From JBBROS01 sp963792675 (GTDB lineage: Bacteria > Pseudomonadota > Alphaproteobacteria > Acetobacterales > Acetobacteraceae): a stretch of DNA of 64,000 nucleotides. Where the stretch lies: contig CAWBWT010000002.1 in the NCBI GenBank assembly GCA_963792675.1, forward strand, positions 3,100,001 through 3,164,000, given 5' to 3'. Under the pieces are notes generated by a model. It had not been told where the DNA came from. It saw only the letters and a program-made list of their open reading frames with translations, and ran no database searches. Positions 9,385-19,131 of the stretch are shown in pieces; the stretch's first letter is position 1; each line of letters opens with the position of its first letter. Made by a program: the position numbers and the translations under genes.

Positions 9385-10101
9385 ATGACGCGAGATGCAG
9401 GCATGCAGGACCACCCCACCTCGGTGCGGCCCGACGAGGTGGCGCGGTTCGACCGTCTCGCCGGCACCTGGTGGGACCCGGACGGGCCGATGCGGCCGCT
9501 GCATGCGATGAATCCGCTCCGGGTGGGTTGGATTGATCGCCGCATCCCGCCGCGCAGCCGCGTGCTCGACCTCGGCTGCGGCGCCGGGTTGGCCGCCGAG
9601 GCGCTGGCCCGGCTCGGTCATTCGGTGCTGGGCCTGGATGCCGCACCGGAGCCGGTCGCCGCCGCCCGCGCCCATGCCGCCGCTACCGGCGTCGCCGTCG
9701 AGTACCGGGTCGGCGCCGCCGAGGACCTCGTGGCCGAGCGGGCGCGGTTCCCGGTCATCACCGCCCTCGAGGTGATCGAGCACGTCACCGACCACGCCGC
9801 CTTTCTCGGCCTTGTCGCCGCCCTGCTCGAACCCGGCGGCCGCTTGTTCATCTCCACCCTGAACCGCACCGCGCAGTCGCTGCTGGTCGCTAAGCTCGGG
9901 GCCGAATACGTGATGCGGTTGCTGCCGGTCGGCACCCATGAGTGGCGGCGCTTCGTCACCCCGGCCGAACTTGCCGCCGGCGCCAAGGCGTCCGGATTGC
10001 GGCTGCGCGCCACGGCGGGGATGCGCTTCGACCCGGTCCGCCGCACCTGGCGCGAAGGCCGCGACCTGTCGATCAACTACATCGCCGAACTCGCCGCTTG
10101 A
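9385..10101 (+). CDS. ubiG: Ubiquinone biosynthesis O-methyltransferase UbiG
   Basis: This 238-residue SAM-dependent methyltransferase makes both O-methylations of ubiquinone. The SAM-binding motif VLDLGCGAGLAAEALARLG, post-motif TALEVIEHV, and the UbiG signature region FISTLNRT...LLPVGTHEW are all present. The C-terminus SINYIAELA is also family-typical. The start could be ATG 9385 (MTRDAGMQDHP) or ATG 9403 (MQDHP); neither has a strong ribosome-binding site and the hairpin at 9347-9383 sits just upstream. It is divergent from lysC. Confidence 0.92.
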   Translation: MTRDAGMQDHPTSVRPDEVARFDRLAGTWWDPDGPMRPLHAMNPLRVGWIDRRIPPRSRVLDLGCGAGLAAEALARLGHSVLGLDAAPEPVAAARAHAAATGVAVEYRVGAAEDLVAERARFPVITALEVIEHVTDHAAFLGLVAALLEPGGRLFISTLNRTAQSLLVAKLGAEYVMRLLPVGTHEWRRFVTPAELAAGAKASGLRLRATAGMRFDPVRRTWREGRDLSINYIAELAA

Positions 10102-10175
10102 ACGGTGCAGCCGCGCGCCCGCTATCTCGGACTGGCGCACCAGGTGGCCCTGCAAGGCAACCGCCGCCGGGGCGC

Positions 10176-11291
10176 CTACCCGTCCGAAGGCGCCGCGGCA
10201 TTCACCAGCGGCGGCGGCTTGACTGGCGGCAGCTCCACCGCCTGCGCCGGCAACGGATGCTTCGCCCGATGGAAGGGTGGCAGCTCTTGCGGCGTCCCGG
10301 TCTGCAGCGCGCGCTCGATTGCCGCCACCACCCGCACGTCGAGCCGTCCCTCCTCGCCATCCGGCTCCGGATCGTGGTCGTTGAGGATGCAGTCGGAGAA
10401 ATAGCGCGTTTCGGCGCCGAACTGATCCGACGCCGCGAAGCTCCGCTCGCTCGTGGCGTCGCCGATCGTGAGCCGGTGGCGCAGCGGCCCCGGGAACGCG
10501 TAGCCGTGCTCGACCACGAGGTCGCCGCGGTCGCCGCAGATGCGGTATTGGTTCATCGTGTTCAAGCCGTACGCCACGGTGAACTGCGCAATCCGACCGC
10601 CGGGAAAGCGCAGCATGACCGACACCGTGTCCTCGAATTCGTAGCCGAGGTGGTCGTGCCGAGTGCCCCAGGCCATCACCTCGATCGGCTCGGCGCGGAA
10701 CAGGTTGCGCGCCGCGTTGATCGGGTATGGCCCCATATCGGCCACCGGCCCGGCCCAGAAACCGTGCCGGGCGCGGTGGTTGCTGCGCGCCACCGGCTGC
10801 GCGAACACGGAGCTGAACAGCCATACCCGGCCCAGCGTGCCCGACTGCTCGATGCGGATCGCCTCGAGCGTCGCCGGGTCGAAATGCAGCCGGTACGCGA
10901 TCATCAGCTTGGCGCCCGACGACCGCGCCGCAGCCTCGATCGCCCGGCAGTCCTCCTCGCTAGTCGCCATCGGCTTCTCCAGCAGCACGTGAATGCCGGC
11001 TTCGAGCGCCGGCACGGCAAACTGCCGGTGCTGATCGTTCGGCAGACCGAGGTAGATCGCCTCGAACCCGCGGCTGTCCAACGCCGCGCGGTAAGCGTCG
11101 TAATGGTAGGTGCGCTCGATCCCGTAGCGAGCGCCGAGCGCCTCCGCCTTTTTCTGATCGCCGGTCACGATCGCCGTCAGCGCCGAGTTGCCGGTTTGCG
11201 CGACGCCGGGCATGAACGCCGCCTGACTGATCCAACCGGCGCCGACGACGGCATAGCGGACCAAACTTCCCTCCGGCGTGCGTGCCGTCAT
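10176..11291 (-). CDS. Gfo/Idh/MocA family NAD(P)-dependent oxidoreductase
   Basis: This 371-residue protein opens with a Rossmann motif (VRYAVVGAGWISQAAFMPG). The family motif EKPMATS (as LLEKPMATSEEDC) follows, and an alpha/beta substrate domain completes it. Such enzymes reduce or oxidise sugars, inositols or related hydroxy compounds; the substrate cannot be assigned. The start ATG 11291 places the Rossmann fold near residue 11; an upstream extension would be unconserved. It is divergent from the chemoreceptor gene and stands alone as a transcription unit. Confidence 0.85.
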   Translation of the reverse strand: MTARTPEGSLVRYAVVGAGWISQAAFMPGVAQTGNSALTAIVTGDQKKAEALGARYGIERTYHYDAYRAALDSRGFEAIYLGLPNDQHRQFAVPALEAGIHVLLEKPMATSEEDCRAIEAAARSSGAKLMIAYRLHFDPATLEAIRIEQSGTLGRVWLFSSVFAQPVARSNHRARHGFWAGPVADMGPYPINAARNLFRAEPIEVMAWGTRHDHLGYEFEDTVSVMLRFPGGRIAQFTVAYGLNTMNQYRICGDRGDLVVEHGYAFPGPLRHRLTIGDATSERSFAASDQFGAETRYFSDCILNDHDPEPDGEEGRLDVRVVAAIERALQTGTPQELPPFHRAKHPLPAQAVELPPVKPPPLVNAAAPSDG

Positions 11292-11395
11292 CTCGGGCCT
11301 CCCTCGTGCACCCGGCGCAAACGCCGGGCTGACACCGCGGTTCGGCCAAGCAAGTTCCGGCCGCGGCACTAACTCGGCGTTAAAGGTCAGCGGTC

Positions 11396-13786
11396 ATGAT
11401 CGGGGTCTCGCTCAACGACGAGGCGTCGATGTCCCTGACCACCCGCTTGATGGCTGCGCTGGGCGTGCTCGGGATTGCCCTGTCCGGCTTGTTGATTGCC
11501 GATCTCCTGCCGGCGCAGCAGCAGATCCAGCGAGCCACCGTGCATCGCTCCTTGAACGGCACCAGCTCCGCCCTGCTCGGGCTAGCCGGGGCGCTCGCCA
11601 AGGAACGCGGGTTGACCGCCGGCCTACTCGCCGCGCCCGATCAGGCCGCCGCTGGCGTCGCCGAGCAGATCGCGGCCAGCCGCGCGGCCTCGGCAACGGC
11701 GCTGGATCGGGCGCTTGCCGATTTGCCCGGTGTGGCTTCGTCCGACCTTCGGGCCCGCCTCGCCGAGCTGTCAGCCTTGCGCGCAAGCGTCGACCGCTTT
11801 CTCGCGACCAAGGCGGCCCCCCCTGCACCGCGCGTGTTTTTCGACGCAGCAACCGGCATGATCGAAGCAGTGGTCGCGAAACGGCGCGCGGTCGATACCG
11901 ACGCCAGCACGGAGGCGGTCGCCACCCGCCTGATCGCGCTGCGTGACCGCCTGGCCGAAATGAGCGAGTTCGGCGGCCGCTTGCGCGGCTCGGTCAACGG
12001 CCTCATCGGCCGCGGCACGCCGGCAACGCCGTCCGAGGTGCTTCAGCTCGCGGCATTGGACGGACGGATCGAGGGCGCCTGGTCCGAAGTCGATGCCAGG
12101 GTGGCGTTCGAGCCACCCGAGGTCCGCACCGCGATCGAAGCCGTCCGGGGATCATGGTTCGGCACCGTTGCCGCGCTGCGGTCGACGGTTCTGCGCGCCG
12201 CGGCCGAGGGTGGGGCCTGGCCGGTCTCCAGCCAAGTCTGGTTTCAGCAACTGACCACGGCAATCGACACCATGCTGGCAGCCCAGCGTGCCGCCAGCGC
12301 CGAGATGGACGCCGTGCTCGATGCCGAGCGGCAGGCGGCTCGCTTCGCCGCTTTCAAGGCCGCGGCGATGCTGCTGGCCGGGCTCACGGTGGTCGGCGCG
12401 GCGGGCTGGTTCATCCTCAACCGGGTTACGTCGCCGTTGCGGCAGGTGGTCGGGGTCATCAACCGGCTGGTCGCTGACGACCTCGACGCCGTTCCCCCCG
12501 AAGTTCGCAGCCGGGACGAGATCGGCCAGCTGTGCATTGCCACGGCCCGGTTCCGCGACACCGCGCGTCAGGCGCGTGTGCTGCAGCACACGCAGGCGCA
12601 AGCCGACGCCAAGGCGGCCGGAGAACGCGCCGACGCCATTCGTGAGATCGGCAAGCGCATCGAGCTCATGACTCAGACCGCCATGGAGACGGTCCAGGCC
12701 AGCACGGCTCAGGTCGTCGAGGTGTCCGGCAAGGTGCATACGACGATCGCCGGCATTGCCCGCGACGTCAGGGACGCCACGGGCGACGCCGGGCAGTGTC
12801 GCCAAAGCGCGCAAGTCGTCGCCGGCAACGCCGATGAGCTGAACTCGGCCATCCAGGAAATCGCGCAGCAGATGGACCGGGCCGCTGCCGCCACCCGCTC
12901 GGCGGTCGAGCAGACCGAAGCGGCTCGAGGCACGTTCGATGCGTTGCAGGCGAACGTCCACGAGATCGGCGACGTCGCCGCCCTCATCGCCGAGATCGCC
13001 GGCCGCACGAACCTGCTGGCGCTGAACGCCACCATCGAAGCCGCGCGGGCGGGCGACGCCGGCAAGGGTTTCGCAGTCGTCGCCGGCGAGGTGAAGTCCC
13101 TGGCACTGGAAACCGCGCGAAGCACCGAGCGCATCCGCCAACGCATCGACAGCATCTATCCCGTGACCCGCGACGCGTTGCAAGCGATGAGCGGGATTGG
13201 CCGAGCCGTCACCGACATCGATGCGATCGCCACCGCCGTGGCCGCGGCCGCCGAGCAGCAATCGGTCGCAGTCGCCGCCGTGTCCGAAAGCGCCTCGCAG
13301 TCGAGCACCGCATCCGAACGCATGGCCGGACGCATGGACCTCGTGTCGCAGGACGCGACAAGGTGCGAGGCGACGATGGGCGAGATGGCGCAGGTCGCGC
13401 AGAATATCGACGGCTCGGTTTCCAAGCTGAAATCCGATCTGGTCAGGGTCCTTCGTCAGCAAGTCGAGGAGCTCGACCGGCGCAGCGAGGTTCGCCACCC
13501 GGTTTCACTGACCGCCACCATCGAGATTGCGGGCGTGGTCTACCAAGGCAGGATCAAGGACCTCTCGGTCGGGGGGGCCTGGTTCGTGTCAGCCCGGCCC
13601 GTCCCGGCGCCCCTGGACACCAAGGCGGCGCTGGTCGTCGCCGGCCTGCCGCGAGCCGCCGTCCGCGTCGCCGGGGAGGAGACTGACTCCCTGCACCTGC
13701 AATGGTCGGCGCCAAGCGAGGAGTTGTGCCAGGCGATCGTAAGGTCGATCGGTTCGCTGCGTCCGGATCAACGACGAGCCGCCTGA
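11396..13786 (+). CDS. Methyl-accepting chemotaxis protein with C-terminal PilZ domain
   Basis: This 796-residue chemoreceptor-like protein has TM1 at about 18-38, a periplasmic helical NIT-like region (LAKERGLTAGLLAAPD), TM2 at about 320-342, and a HAMP segment. The MCP signalling hairpin has its tip at EIAGRTNLLALNATIEAAR (around 541). A PilZ domain follows from about residue 694. The PilZ cyclic-di-GMP motifs RxxxR (RSEVR) and DxSxxG (DLSVGG) are both intact. It therefore likely joins CheA/CheW signalling to c-di-GMP. No che genes are nearby. ATG 11396 has an AAAGG about 9 nt upstream. Confidence 0.88.
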   Translation: MIGVSLNDEASMSLTTRLMAALGVLGIALSGLLIADLLPAQQQIQRATVHRSLNGTSSALLGLAGALAKERGLTAGLLAAPDQAAAGVAEQIAASRAASATALDRALADLPGVASSDLRARLAELSALRASVDRFLATKAAPPAPRVFFDAATGMIEAVVAKRRAVDTDASTEAVATRLIALRDRLAEMSEFGGRLRGSVNGLIGRGTPATPSEVLQLAALDGRIEGAWSEVDARVAFEPPEVRTAIEAVRGSWFGTVAALRSTVLRAAAEGGAWPVSSQVWFQQLTTAIDTMLAAQRAASAEMDAVLDAERQAARFAAFKAAAMLLAGLTVVGAAGWFILNRVTSPLRQVVGVINRLVADDLDAVPPEVRSRDEIGQLCIATARFRDTARQARVLQHTQAQADAKAAGERADAIREIGKRIELMTQTAMETVQASTAQVVEVSGKVHTTIAGIARDVRDATGDAGQCRQSAQVVAGNADELNSAIQEIAQQMDRAAAATRSAVEQTEAARGTFDALQANVHEIGDVAALIAEIAGRTNLLALNATIEAARAGDAGKGFAVVAGEVKSLALETARSTERIRQRIDSIYPVTRDALQAMSGIGRAVTDIDAIATAVAAAAEQQSVAVAAVSESASQSSTASERMAGRMDLVSQDATRCEATMGEMAQVAQNIDGSVSKLKSDLVRVLRQQVEELDRRSEVRHPVSLTATIEIAGVVYQGRIKDLSVGGAWFVSARPVPAPLDTKAALVVAGLPRAAVRVAGEETDSLHLQWSAPSEELCQAIVRSIGSLRPDQRRAA

Positions 13787-13950
13787 ACGCAGATCATCCC
13801 AGTCGGGCCGAGGGCGGCGGCAAATCCGGTGGCCGCCAATCCGCCGTCGCCGGGGCTGCCCTACGCCGGCGCCAAATGGGCTTCGGCACCGCCGACCGAG
13901 GCCCCCGCCCCCCTGTCGTGACTATCACCCCGTCCCGGACGCCGAACCGC

Positions 13951-15133
13951 TCACCGGTTCGCACCGTGCTTGACCAGATGCCGGGCCAGCGCCCAACGAT
14001 GCACTTCACTCGGCCCGTCATAGATGCGGAAGCCGCGAACTTCCTTGAAGATGCGCTCGACCACCGTCTCACCGGTCACTCCCTGGCCGCCCAGCACTTG
14101 CACGCAGCGGTCCACCACGCGCCAGATCGCCTCGCTGCACACCACCTTGGCGATGCTGCTTTCGGTGCCGGCCCGCTCGCCCTGGTCGAGCAGCCAGGCG
14201 GTGTGCCAGATCGTCAGCCGCGCGGTGCGGATGTCCATGTCGTTGTCGGCCAGCATGAAGCCGACGCCCTCGTGCTCGGCCAGCTTGCGCCCGAACGCCT
14301 CCCGCTTGGCGGCGTAGGCGACCGCGATGTCCTGCGCTCGCCGCGCTGCCCCCAACCAGCGCATGCAATGCGTCAGTCGCGCCGGCGCCAGCCTCACCTG
14401 GGCGTAGCGGAACCCCTGCCCCACCTCGCCCAACACGTCATCGGCCGGCACCCGCAACCCCTCGATCTGCACCACCGCATGGCCGCCCGGGAAGCTGCTG
14501 TCGAGGCTGTCCATGGTGCGCTCCACTCGGATGCCGGGCCGGTCCATGTCCGCCAGGAACATGGTCGCACGGCCGTCCTCCGGCCCGCCGCTCATCCGCG
14601 CCATGACGATCGCGAAGCCGGCGCCGACCGCCCCGGTGGTGAACCATTTCGCGCCGTCGATCACGTAGTCGCCGCCGTCCCGCACCGCCGTCGTTGCCAG
14701 CGCCGCCGGATCGGAGCCGGCGCCGGGCGGCGGCTCGGTCATGCAGAAGCAGCTGCGGATCGCCCCCGCCGCCAGGGGCCGCAGCCAGCGCTCCTTCTGC
14801 GCGGCCGTCGCGACGACGTCGAGCAGGTGCATGTTGCCCTCATCGGGGGCGGCGATGTTGAACGCCAGCGGACCCAGCAGCGAATACCCGGCCTCCTCGA
14901 ACAGCAGCGCCTTGCCGACATGGCTCAACCCCTGGCCGCCCCACTCCGCAGAAACGTGCGGCGCCAGCAACCCGGCCTCGCGCACGATCGCCTGCAGCTC
15001 CTGTCGCAGCGCCTCCTCCGGCCCGTGCGGCCCCTGCCGCCGGTCGGTCTCCATCGGCAGGATGCGCTCGCAGGATCAGCGCGCGGGTGCGGTCCTGCAG
15101 CGCGGCCAGGTCGGATGGGATGCTGAAATCCAT
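13951..15133 (-). CDS. Acyl-CoA dehydrogenase family protein, frameshifted
   Basis: This FAD-dependent acyl-CoA dehydrogenase would be about 393 residues. MTEPPPGAGSDPAAL and YVIDGAKWFTTGA form the flavin/acyl region. RVLGEVGQGF-type sequence and the C-terminal RIYDGPSEVHRWALAR carry the usual active-site region of the ACAD10/11-like and short-branched groups. The N-terminus from ATG 15133 (MDFSIPSDLAALQDRTR) is out of frame with the rest. One extra base at about 15070-15076 separates RALIL from ERILPMETDRR, and the span is 3n+1. The substrate is unknown. It is convergent with the chemoreceptor gene and divergent from the aminotransferase. Confidence 0.85.
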
Positions 15134-15303
15134 GTGGCGGTTCCTCGATCGTTGCCGGCAAGATAGGGCCAAACCGGGTTCGCGCCAGCGGCGGCGTCCG
15201 TTTGGGCTGGACAAGCCCGGCGTCCGGTGCTGCGGTCAATCGGAGTTCGCGTACACCCGCGTACCCCTTCCCGGGTGAGGCGCCCACAGCAAGCGAGACC
15301 GCA

Positions 15304-16479
15304 ATGACGCGCAAGCCTGGCCGGCAGTTCTTCAGCAACCCCGGCCCGACCAATATCCCTGACAGCGTGCTGCGGGCGATGGACCGGCCGACCATCGACT
15401 TCAACGACCCCGAATTCAACGCCGTCTACACCCAGGCGGTCGACGGCTTGAAGCGCGTGGTCGGCACCTCGGGCGAGTTGTTCTTCTACACCGCGTCCGG
15501 CCACGGCTCCTGGGAAGCGACGCTCGTGAACCTGCTTTCGGCCGGGGACACGGTGCTCGTGCTCGAAAGCGGCTACTTCAGCGAGGACTGGGCCGAGATG
15601 GCGCAGGCGCACGGCTTGGTGCCGCAGGTGGTCAAGGCCGATTGGCGCCGGGGCATCGACCCGGCCGCGGTCGAGGCCGCGTTGAAGGCCGACACCGGCG
15701 GCGCCATCAAGGCGGTGCTCGCGGTGCACAACGAGACCGCGACCGGCCTCGCCATGCCGATAACCGGCATCCGCCCGGCGATCGACGCGGCCAAGCACGA
15801 TGCGCTGCTGCTGGTGGACACCATCAGCTCGCTCGGATCGCTCGAGTTCAAGATGGACGACTGGGGCATCGACGCGGTCGTCGGCGGCAGCCAGAAGGGG
15901 CTGATGCTGCCGACCGGCTTCAGCTTTACCGCCGTCTCGGCGAAGGGCATGGCGGCCCACGCACGCTCGACCTTGCAGAAGCACTACTTCAACTGGTCCG
16001 AGATGACGAAGCGGCCGCATCGTAGCTTCGTCGGCACCATGCCGGTGTCATTGTTCTACGGCCTGCAGGAGAGCTTGCGGCTAATCGAACTCGAGGGCTT
16101 GCCGGCGGTCATTGCCCGGCATCACCGGCTGGCGGAGGCCGCCCGGCGCGCGGTGCGGACGTGGTCCGGCAACGCGGGCCCGCAGCTCTACTGCCTCGAC
16201 CCGAGCCGCCTGTCCGACAGCGTGACGGCAGTGCTGATGCCCGAGGGCCACAACGCCGACGCCATGCGCAAGACAGCGTTGGACAAGTTCAACGTCTCGC
16301 TCGGCGGTGGCTTGGGGCCGTTGGGCGGACACGTGTTCCGTATCGGCCACCTGGGCGATCTCAACGAACCCATGATCCTCGGGACCTTGGGAGCGGTCGA
16401 GATGAGCCTGCGGATCAACGACGTCCCGCATGGGCGCGGCGGCGTGGACGCGGCGATGGAGTTCCTCGCCGCCGCATAA
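15304..16479 (+). CDS. Class V aminotransferase (alanine/serine--glyoxylate aminotransferase-like)
   Basis: This 391-residue PLP enzyme belongs to the AGXT/serine-glyoxylate aminotransferase group. The N-terminal FSNPGPTNIPDSVLRAM, the glycine-rich PLP-phosphate site YTASGHGSWEA, the pyridine-contact aspartate in LLLVDTISSLGS, and the Schiff-base lysine K198 in VVGGSQKGLMLP are visible. Family members interconvert glyoxylate and glycine using serine or alanine. Which amino donor is preferred cannot be judged. The ATG at 15304 fits the conserved N-terminus. Confidence 0.88.
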   Translation: MTRKPGRQFFSNPGPTNIPDSVLRAMDRPTIDFNDPEFNAVYTQAVDGLKRVVGTSGELFFYTASGHGSWEATLVNLLSAGDTVLVLESGYFSEDWAEMAQAHGLVPQVVKADWRRGIDPAAVEAALKADTGGAIKAVLAVHNETATGLAMPITGIRPAIDAAKHDALLLVDTISSLGSLEFKMDDWGIDAVVGGSQKGLMLPTGFSFTAVSAKGMAAHARSTLQKHYFNWSEMTKRPHRSFVGTMPVSLFYGLQESLRLIELEGLPAVIARHHRLAEAARRAVRTWSGNAGPQLYCLDPSRLSDSVTAVLMPEGHNADAMRKTALDKFNVSLGGGLGPLGGHVFRIGHLGDLNEPMILGTLGAVEMSLRINDVPHGRGGVDAAMEFLAAA

Positions 16480-16593
16480 CATGGGCGGAACCGGGCGGCT
16501 GCGCCGTCCCGGTCTCGTCAAAAACTGTCATAAAGGCCTTGCTGACTTGCGGCGTCGCTCCCAGGTCAGGCTGATCCGCATGCTCACGCTGAA

Positions 16594-17055
16594 ATGATCC
16601 ATTACGATTTGATCTGCAGCCGCAACCACGCCTTCGATGGCTGGTTCCGCGACAGCACGACATTCGAGAAGCAGGCCCAGGCCGGTCAGGTTGCGTGTCC
16701 CCACTGCAGCGATGTGCAGGTCAATCGCGCTTTGATGGCCCCCGCCATCGGCCGGCGTCGCGAACCCGCGGCCCCGCCGCCGTCAACCCCGCAGGAACCG
16801 ATCGCGCCCGCGCCGGTCGCGGCGAAGCAACTGCCGGACGTCCTCCGCGCCCAACTGCAACGCCTGCGGTCCGAGATCGAGCAGCGCTGCGAGCACGTCG
16901 GCGACCGGTTCGCTGAGGAAGCGCGCGCCATCCATCGCGGCGAGCGGGACGCCCGGTCCATCTATGGCGACGCCACCCCCGAACAGGCCGAGTCGCTGGC
17001 CGAGGAAGGGATCGAGATCTCCAGCATTCCCTGGATCGCCCGCGCCGACGGCTGA
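16594..17055 (+). CDS. DUF1178 family protein
   Basis: This 153-residue protein starts MIHYDLICSRNHAFDGWFRDS and has a second CxxC-type pair (CPHCSD), the layout of DUF1178. Four cysteine/histidine positions near the N-terminus suggest a small zinc ribbon, an inference. A Pro/Ala-rich linker (residues about 50-75) precedes a helical C-terminal half ending in GIEISSIPW, which is well conserved in this family. No function is established. The 114-nt gap before it holds nothing recognisable. Confidence 0.85.
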   Translation: MIHYDLICSRNHAFDGWFRDSTTFEKQAQAGQVACPHCSDVQVNRALMAPAIGRRREPAAPPPSTPQEPIAPAPVAAKQLPDVLRAQLQRLRSEIEQRCEHVGDRFAEEARAIHRGERDARSIYGDATPEQAESLAEEGIEISSIPWIARADG

Positions 17056-17061
17056 CGCCTG

Positions 17062-17298
17062 CTATCGCGTGGGCATGCCGTCCGGCACCGCCGCGCGGTT
17101 GCGGCTGGTGACCATGCGGTCATGCAGCCGCCGGATCGTGCCCGACCCGGTTTTTGTGCACAGAAACGGCAAGAGTGCGTGCACGAGGCACGCCAATCCA
17201 CCGATCAGCATCGAGACACCGAACCCGGCCGCAACCACGAAATGCTGCCCGTATGTCTCGCCGACCTCGTGCGGATGCTGGGTAAACGACACGGCCAT
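17062..17298 (-). CDS. DUF6356 family small membrane protein
   Basis: This 78-residue protein has the family-like pattern FTQHPHEVGETYGQHF, then a long hydrophobic stretch (about residues 22-46, FVVAAGFGVSMLIGGLACLV continuing), then LPFLCTKTGSGTIRRLHDRM. It is probably an inner-membrane protein with one or two helices. I started it at ATG 17298 because conservation begins there; longer upstream starts add only unconserved residues. It is convergent with the DUF1178 gene, with a 6-nt gap. The function is unknown. Confidence 0.75.
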   Translation of the reverse strand: MAVSFTQHPHEVGETYGQHFVVAAGFGVSMLIGGLACLVHALLPFLCTKTGSGTIRRLHDRMVTSRNRAAVPDGMPTR

Positions 17299-17410
17299 GG
17301 CGGGTCTCCTGTTGCGGTCGGCACAACCTTGCCCGACCTCGCGCACAATCTGATTGCGTATCGGTAGCGATCCGGCGAAGTTTGGCATGGTGATTCCATT
17401 AAGGCCGCGT

Positions 17411-17896
17411 ATGTCGCAATCCTATCCTCTGGATCAGATAGACCGCCGCATCCTGTATTGGCTGCAGCGGGATTGCAGCATGCCGATGGCGGAGCTCGGC
17501 GAGCGTGCCGGTGTCTCCGCCTCCCCCTGTTGGCGCCGGGTGCAGCGGCTTGTGGCGGCCGGGGTGATCCAGGGCCGGGTCGCGTTGCTCGACCCGGCGC
17601 AGGTCAATGCCGGCGTCAACGTGTTCGTCGCCGTCCGCACCAATCAGCACCGCAAGGAATGGTCGGACCAGTTCTGCGCCTGCGTTTTGGACATGCCGGA
17701 GGTGGTCGGCTTCTTCCGCATGGCCGGCCAAGTCGATTACCTGCTGCACATCGTGGTCCCGGGCATCGAAGCCTACGACGCCGTCTACAAGCGGCTGATC
17801 GCCCGGATCGAGCTCTACGACGTCAGCGCCAGCTTCGCGATGGAAGTGCTGAAATCCACCACCGCCTTGCCGCTCGACTACGCCGCGCGGGCCTGA
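17411..17896 (+). CDS. Lrp/AsnC family transcriptional regulator
   Basis: This 161-residue regulator has the Lrp layout. An N-terminal HTH reads LDQIDRRILYWLQRDCSMPMAELGERAGVSASPCWRRVQRL. A RAM/AsnC ligand-binding domain follows, with VFVAVRTNQH and VVGFFRMAGQVDYLLHIVV. These proteins form octamers and respond to amino acids. The start ATG 17411 fits the family; ATG 17387 is an alternative. The target is unknown; no amino-acid gene is divergently adjacent, so it may be autoregulatory or act elsewhere. Confidence 0.92.
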   Translation: MSQSYPLDQIDRRILYWLQRDCSMPMAELGERAGVSASPCWRRVQRLVAAGVIQGRVALLDPAQVNAGVNVFVAVRTNQHRKEWSDQFCACVLDMPEVVGFFRMAGQVDYLLHIVVPGIEAYDAVYKRLIARIELYDVSASFAMEVLKSTTALPLDYAARA

Positions 17897-17911
17897 GCCA
17901 GCCACTCACCA

Positions 17912-18568
17912 TCACTCCGCCGCCCCGCGCAGCGCGGCGCCGGCCGCCAGCGGACAGAGCGGCACCGCGGCCGCCAGCACCGCGCATAGCAGCAGCAGAT
18001 GCGGCCGCGGCGTGCTGCCGCTGCCCGCCGCCTCCACCGCGGCCGCACCGAAGATCAGCACCGGCGTGGCCATCGGCAGCACCAGCAGCGGCAGCAGCAC
18101 GCCGCCGCGGCGCGCGCCCACCACGGCCGCCGCGCCCAACGTGCCCAGCAGCGACAACGCCAAGGTGCCCGGCAGCAACCCGGCCAGCAGCACCGGCAGC
18201 AGCGCCTCGGGCATCTGCAGCATGACCGCGACCGGCCCGGCCGCCAGCAGCAGCGGCAATCCGGTCCCGAGCCAATGCGCCGTCGCCTTGACCCCGGCCA
18301 CCAGCGCCGCCGGCAACCCGCTCAACAAGAGCTGGTCCAGCGAGCCGTCGTCATAGTCGGCCCCGAACATCCGATCGAGCGGCAGCAGCGCCGCCAGCAG
18401 CGCGCCGACCCAGACGATGCCCGGGGCGAGCCGCGCCAGCGTCTCCGGCGCCGGGCCGATCGCGAGCGGGAACAATGCCGCCGCCAACACGAAGAACAAC
18501 ACCGCGGCCAGCGTATCGGCCCCGTGCCGCAGCGAGAGCCGCAGCTCCCGCCCGAGCAAGGCGATCAC
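17912..18568 (-). CDS. ccmB: Heme exporter protein CcmB
   Basis: This 218-residue polytopic protein has about six membrane helices and the CcmB-type opening ALLGRELRLSLRHGADTLAAVLFFVLAAALFP. CcmAB with CcmC moves or releases heme-loaded CcmE for cytochrome c maturation. The GTG start at 18568 overlaps the ccmA stop as GTGA. The stop is 15 nt from the end of the Lrp gene on the other strand, so ccmC, D and E are not adjacent here. Confidence 0.9.
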   Translation of the reverse strand: MIALLGRELRLSLRHGADTLAAVLFFVLAAALFPLAIGPAPETLARLAPGIVWVGALLAALLPLDRMFGADYDDGSLDQLLLSGLPAALVAGVKATAHWLGTGLPLLLAAGPVAVMLQMPEALLPVLLAGLLPGTLALSLLGTLGAAAVVGARRGGVLLPLLVLPMATPVLIFGAAAVEAAGSGSTPRPHLLLLCAVLAAAVPLCPLAAGAALRGAAE

Positions 18569-19131
18569 AACCGAGTCTCGGCCGCACGCGGCAGCGGCAG
18601 CGGCAAGTGGGTGGCCGCCACCACCGCCCCGCCCGCCGCCCGATGCGCCGCGAGCAAGCCGCCGAGCGCCTCGACCGAGCCGGCATCGAGCCCGAGCGTC
18701 GGCTCGTCCAGCAGCCACAGCCCGGCGCCCCGCCCCACGAGACGCGCCAGCGCCACCCGGCGCCGCTGCCCGGCGGAAAGGAACCGCACCGGCACGTCGA
18801 CCAGCGGCAGCAAGCCGAGCGGGCCGAGCGCGTGGTCCGAAGCCGGCGGGAACGCCAGGTTCTCGCGCACCGTCAGTCCCAGCTTCAACGCGTCGAGGTG
18901 TCCGAGGTAGGCGAGGTCGGCGCCGGGCTCGGCGACCTCCTGCCCGCGCCACCGCACGGACCCCGCCTCGGGCCGCTTCAACCCCGCCAGCACCCGGAGC
19001 AGGGTACTCTTGCCCGAGCCGTTGGCGCCCAGCAGCAGCAAGGCGCCACCATCCTCGAGTTCAATAGATACGTCGCGCAACACGAGACGCTCGCCCCGGA
19101 ACGCCGACACCCCGCTTGCGACTAGGCCCAT
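18565..19131 (-). CDS. ccmA: Heme exporter ATP-binding protein CcmA
   Basis: This 188-residue ABC ATPase partners CcmB in system I cytochrome c maturation. The Walker A motif is GANGSGKST, the signature is LSAGQRRRVALARL, and Walker B is LWLLDEPTLGLD. ATG 19131 (MGLVASGVSAFRGERLVLRDVS) matches the normal CcmA N-terminus. ATG 19146 or 19155 would add only five to eight residues. It is divergent from acnA, a neighbour relationship seen widely in alphaproteobacteria. Confidence 0.9.
   Translation of the reverse strand: MGLVASGVSAFRGERLVLRDVSIELEDGGALLLLGANGSGKSTLLRVLAGLKRPEAGSVRWRGQEVAEPGADLAYLGHLDALKLGLTVRENLAFPPASDHALGPLGLLPLVDVPVRFLSAGQRRRVALARLVGRGAGLWLLDEPTLGLDAGSVEALGGLLAAHRAAGGAVVAATHLPLPLPRAAETRL

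Noticed and set aside
13787..13950. Possible small gene or terminator between convergent genes
   Set aside because: No conserved frame and no stable hairpin with a T tract were found in these 164 nt.
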